In this document: one piece after another, positions 8,269-17,646 of the stretch
How positions within the stretch are numbered: position 1 is the first letter of the stretch
How the letters are laid out: each line of letters opens with the position of its first letter
Assembly (NCBI GenBank): GCA_020348305.1
Contig: CP070746.1
Span: 5,798,489-5,852,707 of the forward strand
DNA length: 54,219 nt
From: Desulfobacterales bacterium
Lineage (GTDB): Bacteria > Desulfobacterota > Desulfobacteria > Desulfobacterales > JAHEIW01
Reading direction: 5' to 3'
Notes under the pieces: generated by a model
What the model was told of the DNA's origin: nothing
The model's input: only the letters and a program-made list of their open reading frames with translations
The model's database searches: none
Translations under genes and position numbers: made by a program

Positions 8269-11200
8269 ATGAAGCTAATTAAAACCGTATTTCTTCTATT
8301 GGTCCTGATACTCATTGCAACGCCTTCATTGGCAAATGCAAAAGAACATTCAACCATTCGCAAAAGAGCACAGCAAGCATACAACGACGGTAATTGGAAA
8401 GATGCCTATACGCTGTATCGGAAGTTGTGTTTGGAAGTCGAAAATGACCCCAAACAGGTGGGTTTGGATTTTACCCAGGCCTGGCAATGTCTACGTCAGC
8501 TAAAGCGCTTAAACGAGCTGGATGCATTTCGCGAACGAGTGATTGAACGGCATCGCAATAACTGGCACCTATTGCAGGCAGCAGCGCGAAGTTACATCCA
8601 GAATGCCCATTGGGGATTTATGATCGCCGGTGAATTCCATCGGGGCAGTCATCGTGGCGGGGGAAAATACGTCAATGCCATTCAGCACGATCGCGTGCGT
8701 GCCCTGCAGCTGATGAAACATGCCATGGATCTCACTGCAGACGAAAGCTCTAAATCTGAGGTAGCTTATTTCTGCCTTGAGTTCGCCCGGATCTTCATGC
8801 AGTACCGCGGTTATCATCAGGCCTGGCGTCTGCAGTATCTAACGGACCTATCGCAGCTGCCGGACTATGAGCCGGGTTATGGCTATGAATACGACCAACG
8901 ACTGCAGGGCGCACCGGTAGACGCTCAGGGGCGTCCCATATACCATCAGCTTCCCCAACGTTTTGACACCGCAAAATCCGATGGCGAACGCTGGCGATAC
9001 CTTTTAATGCGCGCTGTTCATATGGACCATCGCTTGGAAAATCAAGTGAAGTATGACTTTGCTGCATTCCATCACCAACAATTCGGCGTGCAGACGTTAT
9101 CATCCTATGGTGCCTTTTTCATAGGCCGCAAACCGATCGAAGAAGAAGAATTGCAAAACGATCAAAGCGGACCTTATGAGGTTCATACATTGGCTGACAT
9201 CGAGACGATCGCAAAATTAGCCGTCGGCGTGAGGCGTTTTCATCTTCCTGACGAGTTTAACTATATTAAACTTCTGAAGGAAATCGTTCAAACGCCGGAA
9301 ACCGGCTATGCGAATCAAGCAACACGGCTGTTGGCTCAGATCTATGAAAACCGCCGGCAATACGATCGAGCAGTCGACTTTTGGCAATTGTATAAAAACT
9401 ATCGTCGATCTGAAGCACAGCAGCACATTGACCAGATTATCAAAAGCTGGGGGGTTTTCGAACCTGTCGGCTCCCAACCATCCGGCCGCCATCCGACCGT
9501 TGAATATCGTTTCCGCAACGGTCAGCGCGTAAATTTCAGCGCGTACCGCGTCCGGGTGAACCAGGTTTTGCAGGATGTAAAAGCCTACATTCGGTCCAGC
9601 CCCTGGCGTTTGAATTGGAACAAAATAAATTTAAATAACATTGGATACCGCCTCGTTCATGAGAATCAAACCAGATATATCGGTAAAAAAGTAGCGGACT
9701 GGCAAATAGATCTGAAACCCGATGCAAGACATTGGGACAAACGTATCACCGTCAACCTACCCGAGGAGCTGAAACAGCCCGGCGCGTATCTTGTGCGGGC
9801 CAAAATAAATGAGGGTAACATCGCACGGATCATCATATGGGTCAGTGATACGCTCATTATCAAAATGCCGCTTAAAAAACAGGTACTTTACTATGTGGCC
9901 GATGCGGTTACCGGCAAACCTATTGCCAACGCCACGGTAAAATTTTTCGGCTATCGCACCCAGCGCATTAAATACACCAAGCGCTATCGCGTACGTCATA
10001 CCGGCTTTTCTCACCAAACCAATTCCGACGGTCTGCTGATTTTAGATCCGGATGAAATTAAAAAAGACCTGAGCTGGCTGGCAACGGTTACAACCGCTGA
10101 GGGCCGTCTGGCATTTCTGGGATTCTCCAATGTCTGGTATCCAAATTATTATGATCGCGATTACAATCAAATCAAAACAATCTTCATGACGGATCGACCG
10201 GTTTATCGTCCCGGCCAAAGGGTGCAATTCAAAGCCTGGGTCCGGCATGCAAAATACGATAAAAAAGATGTATCCCGCTATGCCGGGCAGAGCTTTACCG
10301 TGCGCATCCGCAATCCGAAAAATGAAGAGCTTTACACCCAGACAATTCGCGCTGATGAATACGGTGGATTGGTCGGCGAATTTGAGCTTCCTTCTGACGC
10401 GGCTTTAGGTGTCTACCATATATCTCATGGGTCGGGTATCGTATACGGCGGGCACACATTTCGGGTGGAAGAGTATAAAAAGCCCGAGTTCGAAGTGACA
10501 ATAGAGGCCCCGGGTGAGCCGGTGATGCTGGGCGAAAAAATAACCACCTTAATTAAGGCCAATTACTACTTCGGCGCTCCGGTGACCAAGGCTACCGTAA
10601 ATTACAGAGTCTTGAGAACCGAACACGACGGCCGCTGGTATCCGGCATTTTATTGGGATTGGTTTTATGGAACGGGATATTGGTGGTATGCCTATGATTA
10701 TCCATGGTACCCGGGTTGGCACGAATGGGGCACCAGGCGGCCGATGTGGACCTGGTGGCATCATTGGCCGCAACAACCGCCGGAAGTCGTTGCCGAAGGT
10801 GAAGTTCAGATCGGACCCGACGGAACAACCAAGGTTGTGATTGATACGGAGCTGGCTAAATTGATACACGGCGATACGGACCACCGCTATACCATCAGCG
10901 CGGAGGTCCGCGATCAATCCCGGCGAACCATTATGGGACAAGGGCAAGCTCTGGTAGCCCGCAAGCCTTTCAAGGTGTATGCCTGGGTGGATCGTGGATA
11001 TTATCGGGTGGGTGATACCATCCACGCCGGCTTCAAAGCCCAAGCCCTGGACCAAAAGCCGGTTCAAGGAACGGGTGTGCTGAAGCTGCTGCGCATCACG
11101 TATACGGATAATAAACCGGTGGAAACAGAAATGCAGCGGTGGTCTCTGGAGACGGACATCAATGGTCAGGCGAATATCCAGATTCAGGCCTCAAGCGCCG

Positions 11201-14200
11201 GTCAATATCGCCTATCCTATACCGTCACCGATGGCAACAAACATACGATTGAAGGCGGCTATATTTTCAGCGTCCGGGGTGCGGGCGACGATGGTTCGCA
11301 ATATCGTTTTGCAGAGATCGAATTGATCACCGACAAACGCGAGTATAAACCCGGCGACACGCTTCGACTGTTGATCAACACCGACTGCAAAGGTGCGGCG
11401 GTGGTGCTGTTTGTCCGACCTGCAAACGGGGTTTATTTACCGCCCAAAGTCATTCATATGACCGGCAAAAGCGCAGTGGAGGAGATTACCATCACGCAAA
11501 AAGACATGCCCAATCTTTTTGTGGAAGCCTTCACCGTCTATGATGCCAAGGTACACAGTGACTTGCGTGAAATTGTGGTACCGCCCGAAAAGCGGGTATT
11601 AACCGTCAAGGTCACACCTTCAAAAAGCGCATATCTGCCCGGGCAAAACGCCAAACTCAACATTCAACTCACCGATTACAATGGAGAGCCGTTTACAGGT
11701 ACGGCCGCCATCACCGTTTACGACCGTTCGGTCGAATACATCTCCGGTGGATCCAACGTGCCTGAAATTCGCAGTTTTTTCTGGAAATGGCGCCGTTCCC
11801 ACCATCCCCAAAAGGAGTCCAGCCTGGCGCGCCGGTCGTACAACCTTATAAAAAAGGGTGAAATTCCGATGCGAAATATCGGTGTTTTCGGCTATCTGAC
11901 AGAAACAACTGCTGAAGATCATCTCGCAAAAGATGAAACCGGAAAAGCAAAACGGGCCGCTGAATTTAAAGGCGCTGCACACTCCGATATGCAACCCGCT
12001 CCGGCAGAAGCGGAAGTGGCGCAGGAAGGATTAGCAAGCCAGGAACCACTCGCTCTCCGAAAGCTCACTAAAAAAGAGAAAGCCGGAAAACTTCCAACAC
12101 CCGGCGCACAAGACCTAGTGCAACCGACCGTGCGAACCCGGTTCGCCGATACGGCTTTCTGGGCCGGCACCGTGAATACCGACGAAAGCGGATTTGCCGA
12201 GGTGGATTTTGCGATGCCCGAAAATCTTACCGGCTGGAAAGTCAAGGTGTGGGCTATGGGCCACGGGACCAAAGTCGGAGAAGGTTCGGCAGATGTCATT
12301 ACCCGTAAGGACCTGATTCTACGCCTGCAGGCGCCGCGCTTCTTTATTGAAACAGACGAGGTCGTGCTCTCGGCCAACGTGCATAATTATTTAAAAAGCA
12401 AAAAATTGACCCAGGTACAGCTAGACATTCAAGGTGGATGCCTCGGACTGATGAAAGGAGAGCATGTCGAACAATCGGTTCGGGTCGATTCCAACGGTGA
12501 GAAGCGCGTAGATTGGCGGGTGAAGGTATTAAAGGAAGGCGAGGCCATTGTGCGCATGATCGCACGTACCGATGAAGAATCCGACGCGATGGAAATGCGC
12601 TTTCCGGTATATGTTCACGGCTTTGCCAAGCAAATTCCCAAAAGCGGTATGATTCGTCCCGATGAAACCAAAGCCGTTGTTTCCTTTAACGTACCTGCTG
12701 CACGTCGGGTAGATGAATCTCGGCTGGAGCTGCGGTATTCACCAACCCTGGCCGGCGCGATGGTGGATGCATTGCCGTATCTAACAAGCTATCCTTACGG
12801 ATGTACCGAGCAGACGCTCAATCGGTTTCTGCCGACGGTCATCACCCAGCATACCCTAAAGCAAATGGGCCTGGATTTAAAACAAATCAAAGACAAATTG
12901 ACCAATCTCAATGCTCAGGAAATCGGAGACGACCCACAACGCGCAAAGCGCTGGAAACGCTATGATCATAGTCCCGTGTTTGATGAAGAAACGGTTGCCG
13001 ATATGGTAAAAACGGGAATTAAACGACTGGCCGACATGCAGTTGTCCGACGGTGGTTGGGGCTGGTTTAGCGGATATAGCGAGCGATCCTATCCGCACAC
13101 CACCGCCTTGGTCGTTCACGGCCTGCAGATTGCGCGGGACTGCAATGTCACCCTTCCCGGCGGTATGCTGAAAGCCGGTGTGCGCTGGCTGAAAAACTAT
13201 CAGACCAAAGAACTGGCGCGTTTAAAGCGCTGGGATCAAGAACAGAAATACGGCAAGTCTCAGGCCGATAATTTGGACGCCTTTATCTATATGGTATTGG
13301 TGGATGCAAACTGCGAGCAGAAGAACATGCGCACCTACCTTTACCGAGACCGCAACACATTATCCGTTTATGCCAAGGCCATGTTTGGTATGGCCTTGCA
13401 CAAGATCGGCGATAGCGAAAAGCTGACAATGATGATCAGAAATATAGACCAGTACCTCGTTGAAGATGAGGAGAATCAAACTGCCTACCTGAATTTACCC
13501 AATAGCGGTTACTGGTGGTATTGGTACGGCTCAGAATACGAAGCCCATGGGTATTATCTAAAGCTTTTGTCACGCATAAAACCCGCAAGCAAAAAAGCGT
13601 CACGACTTGTCAAATATCTGCTCAACAACCGCAAGCACGCCACATATTGGAACAGTACGCGGGATACGGCCATCATTGTGGAAGCCTTTGCCGAGTATCT
13701 GGCTTCCAGTGGAGAAGATCGACCGGATTTAACGTTGGATGTCTATTTCGACGGCAAGAAGATGAAAACGGTCCGAATTACCCATGAAAATCTATTTACA
13801 TTTGACAACAAATTCATTCTCGAAGGTAAAGCGGTTACGAGCGGGGAGCACACATTGGAGATTGTCAGATCCGGTAGAGGTCCGGTGTATTTCAATGCCT
13901 ATCTGGACTACTTCACCCTTGAAGACTTCATCACCCGGGCAGGTCTTGAAATTAAGGCCCAACGCAAGGTCTATCGCTTAAGGCGAGTGGACAAGAAAAT
14001 TAAAGATGTGGGCTCTCACGGACAAGTTGTGGATCAAAAGGTGGAGGCGTATGAACGAGACATGCTGGAAAATTTTGCATCGGTTAAAAGCGGGGATTTG
14101 GTTGAAATTGAACTGGAAATAGAAAGCAAAAATGACTATGAATATCTCGTCTTTGAAGATCTGAAAGCCGCCGGATTTGAACCGGTGGAGGTACGCAGTG

Positions 14201-14418
14201 GTTATAATGGCAATGAATTAGGCGCTTATGTGGAATATCGCGACCAAAAGGTCTGTTTCTTTGTCCACCGACTGGCACGCGGTCGCCACAGTGTGAGCTA
14301 TCGGCTGCGAGCGGAAATACCCGGTAAATTCAGCGCCTTGCCTACCAAAGCGTACGCCATGTATGCCCCTGAACTGAAGGCCAATTCGGATGAGATCAAA
14401 CTCATTGTAACGGATTAG
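8269..14418 (+). CDS. Large secreted bacterial alpha-2-macroglobulin with thioester motif
   Basis: A 2049-residue protein with a Sec signal peptide (LLLVLILIATPSLANA, cleavage expected after ANA). No lipobox Cys is seen, so it is not an evident lipoprotein. Residues ~25-400 are helical and TPR-like. MG (macroglobulin) domains follow, for example YYVADAVTGKPIANATVKF and TDRPVYRPGQRVQFKAWVR. A likely bait region spans ~1170-1290 (Lys/Glu/Ala-rich, no fold). The thioester motif YPYGCTEQT has its Cys near 1512, inside the alpha/alpha toroid TED domain, and a receptor-binding-like domain ends the protein. In the family, bait cleavage exposes the thioester, which traps proteases in the periplasm. 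The protein is 400-500 residues longer than E. coli YfhM/YfaS. An aromatic-rich insertion occupies ~785-840. The usual partner gene pbpC is absent nearby. Confidence 0.93.
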   Translation: MKLIKTVFLLLVLILIATPSLANAKEHSTIRKRAQQAYNDGNWKDAYTLYRKLCLEVENDPKQVGLDFTQAWQCLRQLKRLNELDAFRERVIERHRNNWHLLQAAARSYIQNAHWGFMIAGEFHRGSHRGGGKYVNAIQHDRVRALQLMKHAMDLTADESSKSEVAYFCLEFARIFMQYRGYHQAWRLQYLTDLSQLPDYEPGYGYEYDQRLQGAPVDAQGRPIYHQLPQRFDTAKSDGERWRYLLMRAVHMDHRLENQVKYDFAAFHHQQFGVQTLSSYGAFFIGRKPIEEEELQNDQSGPYEVHTLADIETIAKLAVGVRRFHLPDEFNYIKLLKEIVQTPETGYANQATRLLAQIYENRRQYDRAVDFWQLYKNYRRSEAQQHIDQIIKSWGVFEPVGSQPSGRHPTVEYRFRNGQRVNFSAYRVRVNQVLQDVKAYIRSSPWRLNWNKINLNNIGYRLVHENQTRYIGKKVADWQIDLKPDARHWDKRITVNLPEELKQPGAYLVRAKINEGNIARIIIWVSDTLIIKMPLKKQVLYYVADAVTGKPIANATVKFFGYRTQRIKYTKRYRVRHTGFSHQTNSDGLLILDPDEIKKDLSWLATVTTAEGRLAFLGFSNVWYPNYYDRDYNQIKTIFMTDRPVYRPGQRVQFKAWVRHAKYDKKDVSRYAGQSFTVRIRNPKNEELYTQTIRADEYGGLVGEFELPSDAALGVYHISHGSGIVYGGHTFRVEEYKKPEFEVTIEAPGEPVMLGEKITTLIKANYYFGAPVTKATVNYRVLRTEHDGRWYPAFYWDWFYGTGYWWYAYDYPWYPGWHEWGTRRPMWTWWHHWPQQPPEVVAEGEVQIGPDGTTKVVIDTELAKLIHGDTDHRYTISAEVRDQSRRTIMGQGQALVARKPFKVYAWVDRGYYRVGDTIHAGFKAQALDQKPVQGTGVLKLLRITYTDNKPVETEMQRWSLETDINGQANIQIQASSAGQYRLSYTVTDGNKHTIEGGYIFSVRGAGDDGSQYRFAEIELITDKREYKPGDTLRLLINTDCKGAAVVLFVRPANGVYLPPKVIHMTGKSAVEEITITQKDMPNLFVEAFTVYDAKVHSDLREIVVPPEKRVLTVKVTPSKSAYLPGQNAKLNIQLTDYNGEPFTGTAAITVYDRSVEYISGGSNVPEIRSFFWKWRRSHHPQKESSLARRSYNLIKKGEIPMRNIGVFGYLTETTAEDHLAKDETGKAKRAAEFKGAAHSDMQPAPAEAEVAQEGLASQEPLALRKLTKKEKAGKLPTPGAQDLVQPTVRTRFADTAFWAGTVNTDESGFAEVDFAMPENLTGWKVKVWAMGHGTKVGEGSADVITRKDLILRLQAPRFFIETDEVVLSANVHNYLKSKKLTQVQLDIQGGCLGLMKGEHVEQSVRVDSNGEKRVDWRVKVLKEGEAIVRMIARTDEESDAMEMRFPVYVHGFAKQIPKSGMIRPDETKAVVSFNVPAARRVDESRLELRYSPTLAGAMVDALPYLTSYPYGCTEQTLNRFLPTVITQHTLKQMGLDLKQIKDKLTNLNAQEIGDDPQRAKRWKRYDHSPVFDEETVADMVKTGIKRLADMQLSDGGWGWFSGYSERSYPHTTALVVHGLQIARDCNVTLPGGMLKAGVRWLKNYQTKELARLKRWDQEQKYGKSQADNLDAFIYMVLVDANCEQKNMRTYLYRDRNTLSVYAKAMFGMALHKIGDSEKLTMMIRNIDQYLVEDEENQTAYLNLPNSGYWWYWYGSEYEAHGYYLKLLSRIKPASKKASRLVKYLLNNRKHATYWNSTRDTAIIVEAFAEYLASSGEDRPDLTLDVYFDGKKMKTVRITHENLFTFDNKFILEGKAVTSGEHTLEIVRSGRGPVYFNAYLDYFTLEDFITRAGLEIKAQRKVYRLRRVDKKIKDVGSHGQVVDQKVEAYERDMLENFASVKSGDLVEIELEIESKNDYEYLVFEDLKAAGFEPVEVRSGYNGNELGAYVEYRDQKVCFFVHRLARGRHSVSYRLRAEIPGKFSALPTKAYAMYAPELKANSDEIKLIVTD

Positions 14419-14436
14419 TAAAGCCAGTTGAAACCG

Positions 14437-14495
14437 TTCGGGGGTTCAGAGGTTCAGGCTTCAGCCCAGCCGCTGGCCCCCGAAGCGGCCAGCTT
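14437..14495. repeat. Dispersed GGTTCAG-type repeat with shared 17-bp core
   Basis: Units GGGGGTTCAGAGGTTCAGG lead into CAGCCCAGCCGCTGGCC (14462-14478). That 17-mer occurs again, exactly reverse-complemented, at 31142-31158 inside a similar GGGTTC block. Shared core plus shared flanking style shows a dispersed non-coding repeat family. Confidence 0.75.
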
Positions 14496-14530
14496 GATCG
14501 AATAGAAAACTTAACGGCATGAACTTTCCA

Positions 14531-14660
14531 TTTTCTGACAGGATCAACCAGTCTTCGCCCCGCCCCGGCGGGGCTTCGCCCTGGCAGGCAGGATGGACAG
14601 GATATAGCTATTATACCAACCCAAAAAAATCCTGATAATCCTGTAAATCCTGTCTAAATG
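14531..14660. repeat. Dispersed GACAGGAT/ATCCTGTC repeat element with internal hairpin
   Basis: GACAGGAT appears at 14537-14544 and 14596-14603, and its complement ATCCTGTC at 14647-14654 near the far edge. Between them lie a GCCCCGCC/GGCGGGGC hairpin (14557-14574) and a run of ATCCTGATAATCCTGTAA units. This arrangement is familiar from uncultured Desulfobacterota as a dispersed intergenic element. It carries no gene. It separates the macroglobulin gene from the NUDIX gene. Confidence 0.65.
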
Positions 14661-14811
14661 AATGATGTTTCATATGAGATGGTCAGAGGGTCAGAGCCTT
14701 ACCGTGTAAAATAGGGGGTTCTTCGGGAAATTTAACGAGGTGAACGTTGAAACTGCGAATAATTTGCTGTAAGTTCATCCCAATTGGGTTACATAATTTT
14801 GGTAAACATCA

Positions 14812-14830
14812 ATCTACAATATATGTAGAT
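14812..14830. promoter_or_regulatory. Dyad ATCTACA-N5-TGTAGAT just upstream of the NUDIX ribosome site
   Basis: A perfect 7+7 inverted repeat with a 5-base AT spacer ends 7 bases before the GAGGAG ribosome site of the NUDIX gene. It could be an operator for a dimeric repressor or a small mRNA hairpin. No matching second copy was noticed in the window. Confidence 0.4.
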
Positions 14831-14849
14831 CGATTTCGAGGAGATGAAT

Positions 14850-15395
14850 ATGTCGGCAAAGATAAACAAGCGTGTTTCCATATACAAAGGAATGGTATTT
14901 CAGTTGGTTTCTGAAAACATTACCCTAGAAAACGGGGTGACAACGGATATGGAATTTGTTCTTCACCCGGGGGCGGCAGCGATCGTGCCTATGCCGAATG
15001 AAACACAGGTGCTTTTAATTAACCAATACCGTCATCCGCTTCGAAAATTTATTTGGGAGATTCCTGCAGGGACACTAGACCCAGAAGAAAACGCTATCAG
15101 CTGTGCGCAAAGAGAATTGATCGAAGAAACAGGGTATTCAGCAAAAAAATGGGAGAAGTTAGGGGAAATTACGCCGGTTCCCGGATACTCGAATGAACAG
15201 ATTTATATTTTTCTAGCCACTGAAATGGAGCCTGCCGGACAAAACCTCGATGAAGACGAAATGCTGAATGTTCAGGAGGTTAAATTTGATGAAGCTTTAA
15301 ATATGATTCATCGAGGAGAAATTCAGGACGGCAAGACCATATCGGGTATTTTTCTGGCATACACATGGTTAAAGCAAAATAGTTCAACTTTTTAA
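14850..15395 (+). CDS. NUDIX hydrolase, ADP-ribose pyrophosphatase type
   Basis: A 181-residue cytosolic NUDIX enzyme. The full NUDIX box GX5EX7REUXEEXGU is present, from GTLDPEE through RELIEETGY, with the Mg-binding glutamates intact. The preceding INQYRHPLRKFIWEIPAG matches the ADP-ribose pyrophosphatase (NudF/YffH-like) branch, as does Pro-Gly-Tyr (PVPGYSNEQIYIF) after the box. Family members hydrolyse ADP-ribose to AMP and ribose-5-phosphate, or related sugar nucleotides. Two ATGs compete. The second is chosen because CGAGGAG lies 6 bases upstream of it, while the first overlaps that site. It converges on the PNPOx-like gene. A palindrome upstream may control it. Confidence 0.9.
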   Translation: MSAKINKRVSIYKGMVFQLVSENITLENGVTTDMEFVLHPGAAAIVPMPNETQVLLINQYRHPLRKFIWEIPAGTLDPEENAISCAQRELIEETGYSAKKWEKLGEITPVPGYSNEQIYIFLATEMEPAGQNLDEDEMLNVQEVKFDEALNMIHRGEIQDGKTISGIFLAYTWLKQNSSTF

Positions 15396-15464
15396 ATGAT
15401 CAGGTTGAGCGAATACTCAAGTCTATATTTTCGAATACATTTCTGACAAGCTCTAAAAATATTT

Positions 15465-15920
15465 TCAAACGGAATGCTTACCCGTCATGCTTGATATTTC
15501 GACTTTTATCACCAGGGTTTCTTTAACCGCAGCATCCGTAAACTTATAGACCTGATCGGCATACTGGGCCATAATAATTCCCAGCGCGCGGCGTTTTTCT
15601 TCCAAATCCTCCACAATAAAAGCTTCTCCAAATCCAATAACGCTGCGGTACTTCATCCCCCAATCACATCCTGTTTTGCCCGGTTTGACTTCGCTTCCGA
15701 TGTCAAATTCGAAACAGACATTGTTGTTTCGTTTTAAGATCTCACGTTTTTTGCCCTCTTTTGCGGAATGAAAATAGAGGGTGTTGTCCGTGTAACCGAA
15801 GCATAAAGGTACAATGTATGGTGAGTCTTCATCAGATAATGCTAAACGGCATACCAATGACTGTTGAATAATGGATTCCATATCGGCTTTATCGGTGATC
15901 TCTTTTTCGTTTCTTCTCAT
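15465..15920 (-). CDS. Pyridoxamine 5'-phosphate oxidase-fold flavoprotein
   Basis: A 151-residue protein with the split-barrel FMN-binding pattern. An N-terminal helix is followed by CRLALSDEDSPYIVPLCFGY, then TLYFHSAKEGKKREILKRNN (the usual FMN-phosphate-contacting strand and helix), NVCFEFDIG and YRSVIGFGEAFIVED. This arrangement is typical of small general PNPOx-like proteins (nitroimidazole-resistance NimA type) that bind FMN or F420 and reduce small molecules. A precise substrate cannot be given. It is a single gene on the minus strand with its own upstream region. AGGAAGG precedes the ATG. Confidence 0.88.
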   Translation of the reverse strand: MRRNEKEITDKADMESIIQQSLVCRLALSDEDSPYIVPLCFGYTDNTLYFHSAKEGKKREILKRNNNVCFEFDIGSEVKPGKTGCDWGMKYRSVIGFGEAFIVEDLEEKRRALGIIMAQYADQVYKFTDAAVKETLVIKVEISSMTGKHSV

Positions 15921-16015
15921 TATAAAACCTTCCTATATGAACTTCTCATTAAAAAAACGGATTGAATAAGTTCATAAATCTACACAGTGTTGTCAAGTAC
16001 ATTTTCAAAAATACG

Positions 16016-17407
16016 CTATGAAACAGGGGCAAATTTTCTGCGAGGTACTTCATCAGTTTGTAGCTGGCTTGACGTTTGGTGTTCCAACGCCGGGAGGACG
16101 GTAATGATACCGACAAAAAACCAGAAAGGCTCCATTATACGAACGATAATGAACGTATTTGCTCCAAGTGCATGAGCCAATAAGCCAATGTAACCGGCCA
16201 AAAAGCCGATGCATAGGCCTTTGAAATGGGGAGTCTTTACATTTTTTAAATTATTAAGAACTAATTTAAATATCGAAAATAGAAGATACATAAAAGCGAT
16301 AAAGCCTACGATACCTATTTCATTCAAAACTCTTGGATATTGTGCATCAACAAATAAATATCCGGTAACGCCATACCCAAGTATTGGATATTTCGACCAA
16401 TTTTTTAGTGCATCTCTCCAGCTCACCAGTCTGGCTGAGGTAGAAGTATCAAAGTGAATGTCGCCGATAGTTACCTGACCGGCTTCTTTAGGCTGTGTGA
16501 AAGTATAAAGAATTCTTTTCTTTACTGGAGTCGGCAAAAAAAGAGGACTCAATATAAATGAGATAATTAACAAGCCAAGTATGATAATTCGTCTTTTAGC
16601 CATAAACCCTAATGTCATACATGCCGGTACGAGTCCTAAATAGGAGGCCCTCGAATGAGTAAAAAGAAAGGGCGGAATAAGGACTATAATAAAGAATATG
16701 AGCAACTTTCTAACTTTTTGATCTTGAGCTTTGTTCAAAAGACCAGCAGCTATGCATCCAATAAATAGCAAGTATCCCCCTAAAGTATTCGGTTCGCCTG
16801 TTTCTCCCTCAAACGGTGCACTCACCCGATCGCCACCTGGAATCTGGAGAATACCAATTATTGCTGTAATAAAACAAGTTAAGAAGAGACAGAAGATAAA
16901 CCGCTTTACCTGCGCATAGTCTTTCACATGATTAATCATCATGAAAAAGACGATAAAATATTCAAAGTACTTCAATACAAATAAAGATCCGGTTTTCGCA
17001 TCTACGCGGCCTCCTATGATGCCGAGGCCAGTCGAAACGATACAGACCAGGATAAAGAGGAAAATTGCCTTATTTACCGGTGTTTTTAGAAAAAGGCCCA
17101 GCTCTTTATAAACCGCGTTCTTAGCAAACCAGCTAAGTCCAATGACAATCAACAGAAAGTCTTCAAAACGCAGTGTCACACCTCTACCAAGAGACGCCCC
17201 TGTTGTTTGGCCAACAGTTATCTCCGGGCTCAAAAGCATAGAAAAAATTAAAATGTAAAGGCCCCATTCTATATTTATGAATGATAGGATAAAGATAGCT
17301 AAGGTCAGCACTCCCCAAAACAAAATGGAAGGGGAATATTGGGGAATCAAGAAGCCTGTGAGAAGCGCTAGCAGCAAAAAAATAACAAATAGATATGGGA
17401 AACGCAT
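16016..17407 (-). CDS. O-antigen ligase / Wzy-type polysaccharide polymerase, multi-pass membrane protein
   Basis: A 463-residue, very hydrophobic protein with about ten to twelve membrane segments. A large periplasmic loop near residues 300-370 contains STSARLVSWRDALKNWSKYP followed by GYGVTGYLF and YPRVLNEIGIVGFIAF. Short R/H-containing motifs in that loop (FTHSRASYLG before it, then RxxxW and the ENE-like LNEIG) are characteristic of the Wzy_C/WaaL superfamily. These proteins transfer undecaprenyl-linked glycan at the outer face of the inner membrane. It is the last gene of the exopolysaccharide operon, after the Wzz/BY-kinase, which fits polymerisation or ligation. No good ribosome binding site precedes the ATG, so expression may depend on read-through from upstream. 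Confidence 0.88.
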   Translation of the reverse strand: MRFPYLFVIFLLLALLTGFLIPQYSPSILFWGVLTLAIFILSFINIEWGLYILIFSMLLSPEITVGQTTGASLGRGVTLRFEDFLLIVIGLSWFAKNAVYKELGLFLKTPVNKAIFLFILVCIVSTGLGIIGGRVDAKTGSLFVLKYFEYFIVFFMMINHVKDYAQVKRFIFCLFLTCFITAIIGILQIPGGDRVSAPFEGETGEPNTLGGYLLFIGCIAAGLLNKAQDQKVRKLLIFFIIVLIPPFLFTHSRASYLGLVPACMTLGFMAKRRIIILGLLIISFILSPLFLPTPVKKRILYTFTQPKEAGQVTIGDIHFDTSTSARLVSWRDALKNWSKYPILGYGVTGYLFVDAQYPRVLNEIGIVGFIAFMYLLFSIFKLVLNNLKNVKTPHFKGLCIGFLAGYIGLLAHALGANTFIIVRIMEPFWFFVGIITVLPALEHQTSSQLQTDEVPRRKFAPVS

Positions 17408-17646
17408 TGCTTTAACTAATATTATAGAGAAATATTCTAAAAAAAATTACCGCACCGTCTTGATTACCTAAATTTAAATTTCAAAAAGCAGTATAAATTA
17501 AACGAAAGGTAAGGGACCATGATTTGGACAAGAAGAGTTGCTTAAATAATAGAAGCCAAACCGGGATGAAATTCTTTAAATCTTGCCGGAAAATTACATC
17601 CAATAATCCGGCTCGCAGAAAAACCAGCCTGATGATCCAGAATACT
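17408..17646. other. Spacer between kinase and polymerase genes with a possible small hydrophobic reading frame
   Basis: A minus-strand frame ends at 17481 and runs back into the kinase gene. Its part beyond the kinase stop encodes a hydrophobic, aromatic segment (VWLLLFKQLFLSKSWSL). The only ATG lies 83 bases inside the kinase gene and lacks a ribosome site. It may be a remnant of a further gene or a small membrane peptide. I do not call a CDS. Confidence 0.3.

Noticed and set aside
10549-11067. 172-codon antisense frame inside the alpha-2-macroglobulin gene
   Set aside because: No motif or ribosome site; the sense strand encodes a clear macroglobulin.
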